A stretch of DNA of 64,000 bases from Granulicella mallensis (GTDB taxonomy: Bacteria > Acidobacteriota > Terriglobia > Terriglobales > Acidobacteriaceae), in contig NZ_JACHIO010000013.1 in the NCBI RefSeq assembly GCF_014203225.1, positions 1 through 64,000 on the forward strand, in the 5' to 3' direction. Below, piece by piece: positions 1 through 8,582 of this stretch. Position 1 is the first letter of the stretch. Each line of letters begins with the position of its first letter. Both the position numbers and the translations under genes were made by a program. The notes beneath the pieces are model-generated. The model saw only the letters and a list, made by a program, of their open reading frames with translations. It was not told the origin of the DNA and searched no databases.

Positions 1-102
1 TGTGCCATGAGCACGAATAGAAGTCTGTACGCAATCTGTTCGCAAAATACCCCTGGACAACTACGCCTCTCTTCATAGAAGGATGACGACGAAAAGCAAA
101 GG

Positions 103-157
103 CGAAAGACAAAGCAAAGGCCGCGACATTTTGTCGCGGCCTTTGCTTTGTCTTTCG
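103..157 (-). terminator. Strong hairpin after the 38-aa ORF
   Basis: Two perfect 25-base complementary arms (103-127 and 133-157) enclose a 5-base loop. The hairpin begins 7 bases past the stop codon of the small minus-strand gene at 165-281. Read on the minus strand it is followed by a T-rich stretch, so an intrinsic terminator is the simplest reading. The stem is unusually long, and part of it belongs to the dispersed GGATGACGACGAAA repeat family seen elsewhere in the window. Confidence 0.7.
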
Positions 158-164
158 TTAGTTC

Positions 165-281
165 TTACTGCTGGCTCTCGTACATCCGGCGCCAGTTGGC
201 ATTGCTGCGGGCGCGCAGGCCGATGAAGGAAGGAACGAAGACGGTAAGAGCGAGGAAGGTGGCGGTAACGGCGTAGTACAT
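165..281 (-). CDS. 38-residue single-span membrane peptide
   Basis: Start ATG at 281-279, stop TAA at 167-165. The peptide begins MYYAVTATFLALTVF and ends in a basic and polar tail, NANWRRMYESQQ. Residues 3-21 form one hydrophobic membrane span, and the Arg-rich C-terminus would face the cytoplasm if the positive-inside rule holds. An AAGGAG Shine-Dalgarno lies 8 bases before the ATG, and a 25-bp hairpin follows the stop directly; together these make it a convincing gene despite its size. No family recognised. A long AT-richer leader of about 350 bases lies upstream without another gene, so it is probably monocistronic. Confidence 0.6.
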   Translation of the reverse strand: MYYAVTATFLALTVFVPSFIGLRARSNANWRRMYESQQ

Positions 282-680
282 GCGTGGATCTCCTTAGCGC
301 GCACGGAGGCGGCGCTGAACCCAAAAGTGGGGTTGTTCGTGGTGTGTCTTCAGTGCAGGCGGTACTGGGATCTTGACCCAGCCGTCACGGTCACTGGCAT
401 AAATATTTCGGACCCGGTGGAAGGAGGCTCGCCCTTGTTTGGCTGCGCTCCCAATCACTGTTCACAGGACCTACTACGGATAGGATACTCGATTTGTTCT
501 ATTCGATGCATTTTTATCGAACTAATAAGCCGCTATTCGCACAAGCCCCTTGCTCGCTCACTGCTGTTTTTCCCAGTAAACTCACACTTATTGATACGCA
601 GAGCCGCGAGAAAAGTTCCATGAAAGTTTTCTATTGTCAGTTATTTTCTTAAAATGCTATATTCTCAAGCCTTTTTCGGA
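282..680. other. Gene-less leader region with an inverted repeat
   Basis: About 400 bases between the small membrane gene and the methyltransferase. No convincing coding frame. The central part (about 470-660) is clearly richer in A and T than its surroundings. It contains an inverted repeat, TTCGAT (502-507) and ATCGAA (516-521), with an 8-base spacer. It is the likely promoter and control region of the 38-aa gene, but I could not place the -10 and -35 boxes with confidence. Confidence 0.4.
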
Positions 681-1406
681 CTAAGAAGACCGGCCAGTAT
701 AGCGGTAGATCGCGCAGAGTTCGTCGCCGGTAGAGCCATACTCCTTTTGCTCCGCGATGGCGGCCAGGTCGGCGATGTGGTCGTCCGTCGACATGGCGAC
801 GCGGCCCATCCAGATCCGGCGAAAGGCAGGATGGCGGTCGAGCAGGGAGTCGTGTTCAGCGTTGGCATAGGCCAGGTCGAAGGCGTGGGGGCGCCGGGTG
901 AGCGACTGCTCCACATGAGCCACATACCGCTTCAGGAGCGGGAGCTCGAACGGGTGGAAGAGAAAGGCGAGGACCGGGGCATCGGGCAGGGGATGGACCG
1001 TGGCGTCAGCATGGTGCAGGGCGATCGGCGCGAGGGCTTCGGCCTGCGGGTCCTTGGCCCATAGATCGATATTGGCCTGCGCGATTCCGGCCAGGTCCTG
1101 GTTCAGTTCGATACCTTCGACCCGCTGAAACGGATACTGCGAGGCCAGCAGAAGCGCCCGGCCTTTGCCTGCGCCGATGTCCATAAAGACCGTGTTTTCG
1201 ATGGGCGCGTTGGGTTCCAGGTGCTGCAGCCAGTGGTCGAGCAGGGAGTGCAGGATGCTGGGCGCGACGCCGTAGTATGCCGTCAGCTCTTCGACCCTGG
1301 CGTTGGTTCCGCGCACGATGGTCGTCCCCGGGATCAGACCGGAGGTGTCGGTGCCGTGAAGCTGGTCGAAGGGGTGGATAACGGGCGAAGCTTTTTTGCG
1401 AGGCAT
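681..1406 (-). CDS. Class I SAM-dependent methyltransferase
   Basis: 241 residues. The SAM-binding motif I, DIGAGKGRALL, sits at residues 76-86, and the post-I acidic residue lies in VEGIEL near residue 100, as in Rossmann-fold methyltransferases. The N-terminal 50 residues (HGTDTSGLIPG) resemble the leader of proteins annotated simply as class I SAM methyltransferase or methyltransferase-domain protein. Substrate unknown. The hydrophobic LAFLFHPFELPLLKRYV at motif IV lacks an NPPY signature, so N6-adenine or glutamine methylation is unlikely. It is a single gene, separated from the next gene by a large structured repeat. Confidence 0.75.
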   Translation of the reverse strand: MPRKKASPVIHPFDQLHGTDTSGLIPGTTIVRGTNARVEELTAYYGVAPSILHSLLDHWLQHLEPNAPIENTVFMDIGAGKGRALLLASQYPFQRVEGIELNQDLAGIAQANIDLWAKDPQAEALAPIALHHADATVHPLPDAPVLAFLFHPFELPLLKRYVAHVEQSLTRRPHAFDLAYANAEHDSLLDRHPAFRRIWMGRVAMSTDDHIADLAAIAEQKEYGSTGDELCAIYRYTGRSS

Positions 1407-1494
1407 CTCGGTAAGTCTAGATGCGTTGCCCTGGTGTGGGGCAATGCAAACAATGGGCGGGAGATTTTTCTGAGGGAAACTACGTAATGACTCG

Positions 1495-1815
1495 CTAGTG
1501 TGGTGAGTCTTTAGTTCGTTGAAGAACCAAGGGGTTATCCCATAGCGCGAAGCGCGTTCCCTGATGCTTCAGCGTCAGGGAGACGGAGGGAGCCGTAGCC
1601 TTTAGGCTACGAAATAAGTGGGCTGGCAAAGATGTGGCCTTTAGGCCCGGGCCTTCTTTCGGCTGCGAACAAAAGGCCCGGGGCTGAAGCCCAATTCTTG
1701 CCTAGCTCTCATTCCGTAGCCTAAAGGCTACGGCTCCCTCCGTCCCGCGACGCTAAAGCGTCACGGTTTGCGCTTCGCGCTGTGCTGAACAGACCATCAT
1801 TCTTCAACAACCTAG
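1495..1815. repeat. Structured palindromic element R1, copy A
   Basis: One of four copies in the window (others at 15758, 20700 and 51159). The ends carry CTAG. Outer complementary arms contain the gcgcgaagcgc/gcgcttcgcgc pair and acggagggagccgtagcc with its complement. Each inner arm is itself a hairpin (ccgtagcc-ttta-ggctacg). The centre is a hairpin with cccgggcctt and aaggcccgggg arms around ctttcggctgcgaacaa. The right end is truncated relative to copy D, and its terminal CTAG supplies the TAG stop codon of the adjacent MIP18-like gene. Confidence 0.85.
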
Positions 1816-2126
1816 TTTCGCCGGGTGTTCAGGATGGGGAACGCTGGGGCGAGGAGTCTGACCGTAGAGTGCGAGATCTCCGGAAGACCGGCGAGGCGAT
1901 TTTCAATCTGCGCGATGAGTTGTGCGTTGGCCGTCTCGTCCGAGCCTGGAGCCGTCAGGACGACGTGGGCGATGTAGCGCGGCGGAACGCCCGGGATGGT
2001 GGCGCCGGGGGCATCTACGTCGCGCGTCAGCGTGGCTGAGCGCACTAGATTCAGCTCTACGATATTGCGCCGCAGCAGCGGGTCGTAGCAGTCGCGCAAG
2101 GCGGCTACCAGGTCGTTCTGGGTCAC
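1812..2126 (-). CDS. MIP18/DUF59 (SufT-like) family protein
   Basis: 104 residues. LRDCYDPLLRRNIVELNLV at the N-terminus matches the DUF59 opening motif (typically CxDPExPxNIxxLGLV), followed by a beta-strand segment and a helix, AQLIAQIENRLAGL. Family members act in iron-sulfur cluster assembly or maturation. The signature is degenerate here: the usual DPE is DPL and the Pro is Arg. The GTG start at 2126 overlaps the stop of the upstream gene (GTGA), implying translational coupling. The same frame stays open upstream, but that part overlaps the preceding gene and is not family-like. The stop codon lies in the end of an R1 repeat. Confidence 0.65.
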   Translation of the reverse strand: MTQNDLVAALRDCYDPLLRRNIVELNLVRSATLTRDVDAPGATIPGVPPRYIAHVVLTAPGSDETANAQLIAQIENRLAGLPEISHSTVRLLAPAFPILNTRRN

Positions 2127-2533
2127 TGGCCGCTGTCCTGGTGGGTCTTCATGCAGGCGTTCAGGTGCTGCGTGCTGCGCGTGTGCCAGGTGGGGTCGGA
2201 CGAGGGGTGGAGGACGCTCTGGCGATAGAACATCAGCCAGGTCTTGCAGCCGTCGACATCGGCGGCGGCTGAGGGCGGCTGGGTTGTCTCGATTTGTTGT
2301 TGCAGGGCCTGCAGGGCGGGCTGGAACTGGGCGTCGGGCGCGTCGCGGAGAGCGGCAACCTTGTCGAAGGCGTTCCATGCGGCAGCACTTTCGGGTGGGA
2401 CGGTGTGCGTAACGGACAGGCCGGGCTGGGAGGATGCTGGTTGCGGGCGCAGGTGGCGGCTGCGATAAAAGTTGAAGACTCCGAGCGCGAGGATAACGAT
2501 GATCAGGATGTAGTGGCGGGGGTGAAAGCGCAT
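2123..2533 (-). CDS. Membrane-anchored hypothetical protein
   Basis: 136 residues. Residues 8-22 (YILIIVILALGVFNF) form one N-terminal membrane anchor, followed by a Pro/Ser-rich linker and a soluble domain with a helical FQPALQALQQQIETT segment and two cysteines (DGCKTW, LNACMK) that could pair outside the cytoplasm. No family recognised. The ATG at 2533 has a CAGGAG Shine-Dalgarno 5 bases upstream. Its stop overlaps the start of the MIP18-like gene, so the two are co-translated. Confidence 0.65.
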   Translation of the reverse strand: MRFHPRHYILIIVILALGVFNFYRSRHLRPQPASSQPGLSVTHTVPPESAAAWNAFDKVAALRDAPDAQFQPALQALQQQIETTQPPSAAADVDGCKTWLMFYRQSVLHPSSDPTWHTRSTQHLNACMKTHQDSGQ

Positions 2534-2593
2534 GAAGACTCCTGCGGTTTAGTGGCGGCTGGCAATCGAAGCTGCGTGACCCACGCGTTTGAG

Positions 2594-2700
2594 GTGGTAC
2601 GAATGCGGGGGTCCTTCGCCAAACCACCCCAGCAAGCGCAAAGTGCGCGCTCTCCAGGGACCCCGGTACGGCTCAGGATGACGACGAAAAACAAACAACG
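2594..2700. repeat. Dispersed palindromic repeat, family R2
   Basis: Contains gcgggggtccttcgcc and, further on, caggatgacgacgaaaaac. The same word pair recurs at 19925-20000 and, as an inverted pair, at 26945-27072; the second word alone occurs at 81-100. It lies between ispA and the membrane-anchored protein gene and probably serves as a terminator or spacer. No coding potential. Confidence 0.6.
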
Positions 2701-2738
2701 GCAAAAGCAACTGCTGAGGCAACGGCGAACGCAACGCG

Positions 2739-3713
2739 TTAGTGCGTGCGTTCGACGAGGTACTGTGCGAGCGACTTGAGCGGGGTGGCGGCGTCGCCAA
2801 ACGGCTCGAGTGCGGCGAAGGCGTCGGCGATGAGTTCCGCGGCGTCGTGCTTCGACTGCTCGATCCCGAAGACCGCGGGCCATGTGGCCTTGTCGGTGGC
2901 GGTGTCCTTGCCGGCGGTCTTGCCGAGCTCTTCGGAGGACTGCGTCATGTCGAGAACATCGTCGACGATCTGGAAGGCGAGGCCGGCTTTTTCGCCGAAG
3001 ATGCGGAGACGCGCGATGGCATCTTCGGCCGTGCAGGCGAGTTTGGCCGCATCGCCGTTTGCGAGGCAGTGGCCGAGGCCCAGCAGGCCGCCGCAGACGA
3101 TGGAGGTGGTAATGAGCGCGCCGGTCTTGGCTCTGTGGATGCGTTCGACGAGTTCGGCGGTCGGTTTGTGGCCTTCGCCTTCGATGTCCATGACCTGGCC
3201 GCCGATCATGCCGGGGGGCAGGTCCGCGGCGATCTGTGAGCCGGGAACGGGGCCGACACCGGTGCCGATGGCGAACGAGAACTCGCGCAGAATCTCAACG
3301 ACCGTTGCAGCGGGTGCGGGAAGCTGGGCGATGGTCTGAAAGGCGAGGGTCTGCAGGGCGTCGCCAGCGAGGATGGCGAGGGCTTCGCCAAAGACGACGT
3401 GGCACGTCGGCTTGCCGCGGCGCAGGTCGTCATTGTCCAGCGCAGGCAGATCGTCGTGGATCAGCGAGTAGGTGTGCACCATCTCGAGGGCTGCGCCAAG
3501 GTTGGCCGCTCCTGCGGGCAGCGTGCCGGCGACGCAGCGTGCGGCCTCCATGCAGAGGATGGGCCGCAGGCGCTTGCCTCCTGCGAAGGTGGAGTGGCGC
3601 ATGGCGCGGTGAATCGAATGGGGCTCGACCGTGGCCGCGGGCAGCAGGTGTTCGAGTGCGGCGTCGGTCGTTGTGGCACCGGTTTTTAGAAGGGATTGAA
3701 CGTCGGTTGTCAT
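2739..3713 (-). CDS. ispA: Polyprenyl diphosphate synthase (farnesyl/geranylgeranyl type)
   Basis: 324 residues. Condenses isopentenyl diphosphate with allylic diphosphates in the cytoplasm. It has the substrate motif GGKRLRP (residues 45-51), the first aspartate-rich motif DDLPALD (87-93) followed by DDLRRGKPT, and the second aspartate-rich motif DDVLD near residue 238. Size and the four-residue DDxxxxD spacing fit bacterial IspA. The ATG at 3713 overlaps the stop of the upstream membrane gene (ATGA), so I prefer it to the TTG two codons earlier. Exact chain length is not proven by sequence alone. It would draw on the precursors made by dxr, also in this window. Confidence 0.9.
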   Translation of the reverse strand: MTTDVQSLLKTGATTTDAALEHLLPAATVEPHSIHRAMRHSTFAGGKRLRPILCMEAARCVAGTLPAGAANLGAALEMVHTYSLIHDDLPALDNDDLRRGKPTCHVVFGEALAILAGDALQTLAFQTIAQLPAPAATVVEILREFSFAIGTGVGPVPGSQIAADLPPGMIGGQVMDIEGEGHKPTAELVERIHRAKTGALITTSIVCGGLLGLGHCLANGDAAKLACTAEDAIARLRIFGEKAGLAFQIVDDVLDMTQSSEELGKTAGKDTATDKATWPAVFGIEQSKHDAAELIADAFAALEPFGDAATPLKSLAQYLVERTH

Positions 3714-5452
3714 CGGCAATCTTTGATTTTACGCGAGCGGAGAAAGGTAAGTCCCAGCAGGGCCAGGGCACAGGCGCTGATGGCTATGCCGAGCTGCTGG
3801 TCGAGGGTATAGTGCCAGGCGATGTCGATCGTGGAGGGCCCGCTGGGAAGGGCGATGGCGAGGAGTCCGTCGTCGCGCTGGAGGTGCGCTGGAAGCTCTG
3901 TGCCGTTGCGGGTGAGACGCCAGTCCGGGAAGTCGCGCAGGTTGAGGACGAGCGTCTCCGGTTGCGCGAGATTCAGGACGAGATGTCGTGGCGCCTGGGC
4001 CGATACCGTCTGTTCGACTGGAAGCTCGCCGGAGAAGTTAGGGTCGGTGGCAGCGGGGTTGGGGATTGTGCCGGGAGCGAAGGCCGCAGGGTTGGGAGTG
4101 AGCCAATAGCCGGGATCGTTACTACGCAGGACGTCGTTGTCGGCTTCGTTCGGGGTGTACTCGTCCGTCGGGGGAACCCCGTGATGGGTGCTGAAGAGTG
4201 CCGCTGTGGCGGAGGGGAGGCCTGTGGCTTCGCAGGCTTGTCGGTAGAGGGTGATGCCCAGCAGAGAGAGCGCAAGAACGCATACCGGCGCTGCGATCAG
4301 CATCGGCTTGCGGCTTCTGTCTCCGCGAGGTAGCAGCAGGGCAATTGCGAAGACGAGTACGGCGGAGAGAATCGTGAGAAGACGCCAGGGGAATTGCAGG
4401 AAGGCGAGGTCTGGGAGATATCGCCAGAGTGGGGTGGAGATTGGGACGAGCAGGAAGACGATCACTACTGTGAGCAGGGCCAGATACGGTCCAGGTGTTC
4501 CAGGTTCCTGATGTGATGCAGAGGCGCGGGCCTCCTGGGCGCACCCGGCTTTTGGGGCTCGATAGAGGAGAACGGCTATAGTTCCCAGGGTCAAGAGCAA
4601 CAGCACGACGGCAAGCAGGCTGATCGTGTGTAGAACGACGTTGTGGGGAACGTCCGCGGTGTGGCCGAAGAGGAAGTTGTCCTCGAAGCGCATGTTCGGG
4701 ATGATCGCCATGGCGATCTGTACGTAGCGGCGTTCGTAGGCGGCGGGGACGAGATAAAACGCGGGTAGGGCGAGCCCCAGCACTGTGCCGGTGCTTATCG
4801 TTAGCAGCAGGGGAAAAGGCTTAGGAGAAAAGGTCTTCTTGGAAACGCGATAGGCAGCGATGAGACGCACCGCAGCCAGCAGCGCCAGCATGTAGCAAGC
4901 CATCACGGCGGCGGGCGCGTTGGTCAGCCACAGCAGCGCGACTGGAATGGCGATTCCTTGCACGGTAGGATGTTTCCGCAGGACGGCCAGCAGGAGCAGC
5001 GGTATCCACGCGGCGGCGAGAAGCTCGGCATAGGCTGTGCGCTCGAAGGCGTTGAAGAGCATGTAGGGATTCGCCATGTAGAGTGCGGCGGCGAGCAGGG
5101 CGGCGTTCGGCGAGGTGTACTGCCGCGCGAGATGGTGCATCGCAAACCCCGCGGCGGTGAATGCGATCCACGTGTAGATCGCGGGCGTTGCGCTGATAGG
5201 GAAGAGGAGCGTCAGGAGCGCGCCGAGCATCCAGGACAGCGGCGGATAGTAGACAAAGCGCGGCTCTCCCGCGTTGTAGGCGGCGGTCCAGGCCCAGTGC
5301 GGATAGAGCGTGCCGTGGCGAAGCTGCTGTGCCGCTTCGAGCCAGCTCTGCAGGTGGAAGCCGAAGTCGTGCCCGCAGGAACAGCCGTGCAGGAGGAGTG
5401 GCAGAGTTGCCAGCAGGGCGGCGAGCGGAAGCAGGATGTGGTGACGCCGCAT
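3710..5452 (-). CDS. Polytopic membrane protein, GT-C-like
   Basis: 580 residues, with an N-terminal hydrophobic segment (LLPLAALLATLPLLL), about ten further membrane spans up to residue ~400, and a C-terminal soluble domain that is predicted extracytoplasmic. The first loop, HDFGFHLQSW, carries an acidic residue as in GT-C glycosyltransferases and in the PTPS-related/YfhO-like membrane family; MANPYMLFNAFERTAYAEL also suits that group. It probably acts on a lipid-linked sugar, but the substrate is unknown. I chose the ATG at 5452 over an upstream in-frame TTG. It overlaps ispA by 4 bases, which may link polyprenyl-lipid supply to this enzyme. Confidence 0.65.
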   Translation of the reverse strand: MRRHHILLPLAALLATLPLLLHGCSCGHDFGFHLQSWLEAAQQLRHGTLYPHWAWTAAYNAGEPRFVYYPPLSWMLGALLTLLFPISATPAIYTWIAFTAAGFAMHHLARQYTSPNAALLAAALYMANPYMLFNAFERTAYAELLAAAWIPLLLLAVLRKHPTVQGIAIPVALLWLTNAPAAVMACYMLALLAAVRLIAAYRVSKKTFSPKPFPLLLTISTGTVLGLALPAFYLVPAAYERRYVQIAMAIIPNMRFEDNFLFGHTADVPHNVVLHTISLLAVVLLLLTLGTIAVLLYRAPKAGCAQEARASASHQEPGTPGPYLALLTVVIVFLLVPISTPLWRYLPDLAFLQFPWRLLTILSAVLVFAIALLLPRGDRSRKPMLIAAPVCVLALSLLGITLYRQACEATGLPSATAALFSTHHGVPPTDEYTPNEADNDVLRSNDPGYWLTPNPAAFAPGTIPNPAATDPNFSGELPVEQTVSAQAPRHLVLNLAQPETLVLNLRDFPDWRLTRNGTELPAHLQRDDGLLAIALPSGPSTIDIAWHYTLDQQLGIAISACALALLGLTFLRSRKIKDCR

Positions 5453-5490
5453 CTTGTTAGCGTAACGCGCTACAGCGGAAAACAAGCAAC

Positions 5491-5583
5491 AGCTTTAACG
5501 CAAAGGTCGCGGAGGTTGCGCAAAGGTCGCAGAGAGTTTCGTGGCGGCCTCCGCGAAACCTCTGCGACCGCTGCGTTAAAGCT
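5491..5583. repeat. Intergenic imperfect inverted repeat
   Basis: The ends agctttaacgca (5491-5502) and tgcgttaaagct (5572-5583) are perfect complements, and the interior is an imperfect palindrome of cgcggaggt/acctctgcg words. It lies between the stop of the penicillin-acylase gene and the start of the membrane-protein gene, so it may attenuate read-through. Similar cggaggtttcgcgg words occur at about 28275-28300. Confidence 0.6.
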
Positions 5584-5592
5584 CTTTGTTAG

Positions 5593-8568
5593 CTAAGGCA
5601 AAAGCGTAAGCGTGTGAGTGGACTGCGTATCGTGCAGTGGCAGCGCGAAGGTGGTTCCGTTCAACCAGGGCTCGAACTGATCGAGATACCACGGGCTTGC
5701 GGGGTTGCCGGACTCGCCCGTGGTGATGTTGCCCTGGTTTGTCTCCGGGTTGGCGAGGTCGGCGGTGAAACGTTCGCTGGGGCCGAAGTGACGGCTGATG
5801 GCGCGGATGGTCGTTCCATCGCCCGGTGTCATGTGCGATCCCGATCCCGTCGCTCTGCCCAGCAGCCGGTCGAACAACGGAGATTGGGAGAAGAGAGGAT
5901 GGTCGATCTCGACAGGATGCACTGTGCCATAGCGCCAGGACGAGATATTTGAGGGCGCATGGGCATCGTGCAGGGCCTGGGCGACGGTCTCCGTGAGCAG
6001 ATCGTCCCAGTTGGCAACTCCCGGCGGCAGCCAGCGCGCGGGCGTGTGCTGAAGCAGATTTTCGAGCGCGTCGGCCTGCTCTCCCCACACGTAGAGGGCG
6101 AGCAGGTCCTGCGGATGGGCCTTCTGTCCGGTCGCTTTATCGTGTGCCGCAATCTGCGGCAACAGGAGCGCCGACCACAATGCGGTGCGGGTGGCATTCA
6201 CGATGGCCGGTGCGGCGGCGTTGGGCAGGATCTCGCCGTTCCAGGAGCGCAGGATATCCGCGGTCTGATGCAGGCGTTTGGTGTCATGCGCGAGCGCGGC
6301 GGCGGAGGCATGGTCGATGGCATAGGCGACGCGATGAGCGAGGACACGATCGAACTCGGAGTGCGCATCGTTCTGGATGGCGAGCATATCGGCCGGGGTC
6401 AGATTGGTGCGTCCTGCCAGCAGCTTGTTGATGCGCTCCACGCGGTACGGCGCAGCCCAGTCGAGGGTGATGGCGTAGGGGTAGTCGTTCGGCGTAATGC
6501 GCGCATTGGCTGTCGCGACAAAGCCGTTGGGCGGGTCGATGACGGCGGGAAGTTCGTTGTAGGGGATGTAGCCCGACCACTGTTGCGAGGTGTCTCGGGC
6601 CTCTACGGGCAGGGGCGAGATGGGCGAACCGATGGTGTAGTCGATCACTGGTGCGGCGGCGATCGGTGGCTCGTCGAGCCTGGGTGCGGCTTTGGGGCGG
6701 GGCGCACGTTTGGGCTTTGCAGCGCTAGGCTGGACGCGCTGCCTGCGGCGTACGGGATGGTATGCCGTGTCGAGAAGATGGGGTTGTTCCGAGGTCTCAG
6801 GCAGGAGGAGGCTTGCTTGCGGAGTCTCGGAGTCCGAGTCGTCTTCATCGGAAGGAGTAGGGCCATCGGGGATGGGCTGCTGGACCTCGCGTTGGTAGTG
6901 CACCGCAGGTCCTCGTACGGGGATGCGGCCTATGGCGTGATAGCCGATGTGTTTGTTGTCGTCGGCGTAGACAAGATTGAGCGACGGCCCGCCGAAGCTG
7001 GCGAAGGCCGCGACCAGGGAGCCACCATCGCCTGCGGCGTTGATGTTGAGGAAGGGCGAGGTGACGTTGGCTGGATCGTAGATGGTCCAGGCCAGTGAGA
7101 GGGCGCGCCGCTCGGTGGGAAATAGCGGAGAGATGATCGGCGTCGCGTACTCGACGTTTCCGACGGTCTCCGTGGTGGTGAGCACATCGAGCTTGATATC
7201 GCGGCCACGCTTTACGCGAATGATCTCGCTGTGGTGAGCGACCGGCGACCAGGTGCCGTCGGTGTGCTGGTATTCGGTGTCCTGGCCGGAGCCGCGGAGA
7301 TGTTCGATGCGAACATCCTGCACGTCCGCGCCGAGGTTGGTGAAGCTCCAGGCGACGTGCGCGTTGCGGCCCACGATGATGAAGGGCACTCCGGGCAGGG
7401 TGAAGCCTGTGACATCGAGGTTGGCCCCGTGCAGGCTGGCTTCATACCAGATGTCCGGCACGCTCAGCCCAAGGTGCATGTCATTGGAGACCAGCGCACC
7501 ACCCGAGGCGGAGCGCGATGCGGCGACTGCCCAGTTGTTCGAGCCGGAGCGGCAGTCTGCGCAGCGCTGGCCGGGAAGTTCGTGGGCTACCTGGAGGATG
7601 TCGTGCGGTGTTGCCAGCAGCGACTGCGAGCGGTCGAGTGGAATCTGCTCGATCTCCGGCTTAGGCGTTATCAGGTCCGGCGCAGGCTGCGAGGGCGGAT
7701 GATCTCTCCAGGAGCCGACAGGGTAGAGGTCAGCCAGAAGCTGCGGAGGCAGGTGGGCCGCGAGGGCCTCGCGACGCATCTTGGTCGGAAATTCGGTGCC
7801 GAGGTCCTGGAACATCGAGAGTGAGACGAGCAGCGTGTCGCGAGGCTGCCACTGGGCAGGCGTGTAGTGCAGCAGGTGGAACTCTACCGGCAGATGGTCG
7901 CTGTTCTGCTCCAGAAAGGCGTTTACGCCGCGTGCGTACGCTTCAAGCTGATGGAGCTGGTCGGCGGGCAGGGCCGCGACGGCGCGGTCGGCGGCGGCAC
8001 GGATCTGCAGCGTGCGCTGGGTGCGGTCGTGTTCGACGAGGCTCGAGCCGAGGACCTCGGCGAGCTCTCCGGCGGCGTGGCGGCGCAGCATGTCCATCTG
8101 CCACAGGCGATCCTGCGCGGTGACGAAGCCCTGCGCGAAGAGCAGGTCGTCGAGACTGGAGGCTTGAATAGAGGGCACGCCCTGCGCGTTGCGCGTGATG
8201 GTGACCGGCTGGCTAAGGCCTGCGATATGCAGCGTGCCGTCGATCTGAGGCAGAGCGGCGTGCATGGAGTGCCGCAGCCAGATACTGACTGTGAACAGTC
8301 CCAGCAGGGCGATGACTGCCAGGGTACAGAGCACGATGGCAACTCTGCGCAGAGAGAGGCGGCGCTGGGTGCGCTGTGAGTCTCCACGGCGCTGAATGCG
8401 CAGCCTTTCGGCGAGCTTTGCAAAGGAGGAGGGGCGTTCGTGATGCGGGGCCGGCTCGCCGGTGTGGTCCTGGCGAGTATAGAGACGAGGTTCGGCCTGC
8501 CCGGTGTCGTTGCTGTCGTGAGGAGTGGGCGAGCCGGGAGTAGGTAAGTCAGGGGGAAGAAGAGGCAT
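5593..8568 (-). CDS. Penicillin acylase family N-terminal-nucleophile hydrolase
   Basis: 991 residues. An N-terminal cytoplasmic tail of about 75 residues precedes a membrane anchor (VAIVLCTLAVIALLGLF, about 76-92). The alpha-chain region is followed by a linker and the autoprocessing site, GSNNWAV, whose Ser343 should become the N-terminal nucleophile of the beta chain. Downstream family blocks are present: GGALVSNDMHL, PGVPFIIVGRN and PPNGFVATANARI. The family hydrolyses amides such as beta-lactams, acyl-homoserine lactones or cyclic lipopeptides; substrate not inferable. Unusually, residues ~555-660 are a disordered acidic-then-basic insertion (DEDDSDSE; KPKRAPRPKAAPR). The CPBP protease gene stops 14 bases upstream, suggesting an operon. 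Confidence 0.85.
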   Translation of the reverse strand: MPLLPPDLPTPGSPTPHDSNDTGQAEPRLYTRQDHTGEPAPHHERPSSFAKLAERLRIQRRGDSQRTQRRLSLRRVAIVLCTLAVIALLGLFTVSIWLRHSMHAALPQIDGTLHIAGLSQPVTITRNAQGVPSIQASSLDDLLFAQGFVTAQDRLWQMDMLRRHAAGELAEVLGSSLVEHDRTQRTLQIRAAADRAVAALPADQLHQLEAYARGVNAFLEQNSDHLPVEFHLLHYTPAQWQPRDTLLVSLSMFQDLGTEFPTKMRREALAAHLPPQLLADLYPVGSWRDHPPSQPAPDLITPKPEIEQIPLDRSQSLLATPHDILQVAHELPGQRCADCRSGSNNWAVAASRSASGGALVSNDMHLGLSVPDIWYEASLHGANLDVTGFTLPGVPFIIVGRNAHVAWSFTNLGADVQDVRIEHLRGSGQDTEYQHTDGTWSPVAHHSEIIRVKRGRDIKLDVLTTTETVGNVEYATPIISPLFPTERRALSLAWTIYDPANVTSPFLNINAAGDGGSLVAAFASFGGPSLNLVYADDNKHIGYHAIGRIPVRGPAVHYQREVQQPIPDGPTPSDEDDSDSETPQASLLLPETSEQPHLLDTAYHPVRRRQRVQPSAAKPKRAPRPKAAPRLDEPPIAAAPVIDYTIGSPISPLPVEARDTSQQWSGYIPYNELPAVIDPPNGFVATANARITPNDYPYAITLDWAAPYRVERINKLLAGRTNLTPADMLAIQNDAHSEFDRVLAHRVAYAIDHASAAALAHDTKRLHQTADILRSWNGEILPNAAAPAIVNATRTALWSALLLPQIAAHDKATGQKAHPQDLLALYVWGEQADALENLLQHTPARWLPPGVANWDDLLTETVAQALHDAHAPSNISSWRYGTVHPVEIDHPLFSQSPLFDRLLGRATGSGSHMTPGDGTTIRAISRHFGPSERFTADLANPETNQGNITTGESGNPASPWYLDQFEPWLNGTTFALPLHDTQSTHTLTLLP

Positions 8569-8582
8569 GTGTTATCCCAATT

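Noticed and set aside
1-75. Minus-strand frame open to the left edge, starting at ATG 75
   Set aside because: Only 25 codons visible, no Shine-Dalgarno, and no motif.
3236-4333. Long plus-strand frame opposite ispA and the membrane-protein gene
   Set aside because: Arg/Gly-rich translation with no motif; the minus-strand genes on the same DNA carry strong family signatures.
5959-7098. 379-codon plus-strand frame
   Set aside because: Antisense to the penicillin-acylase gene; typical long shadow frame of high-GC DNA.
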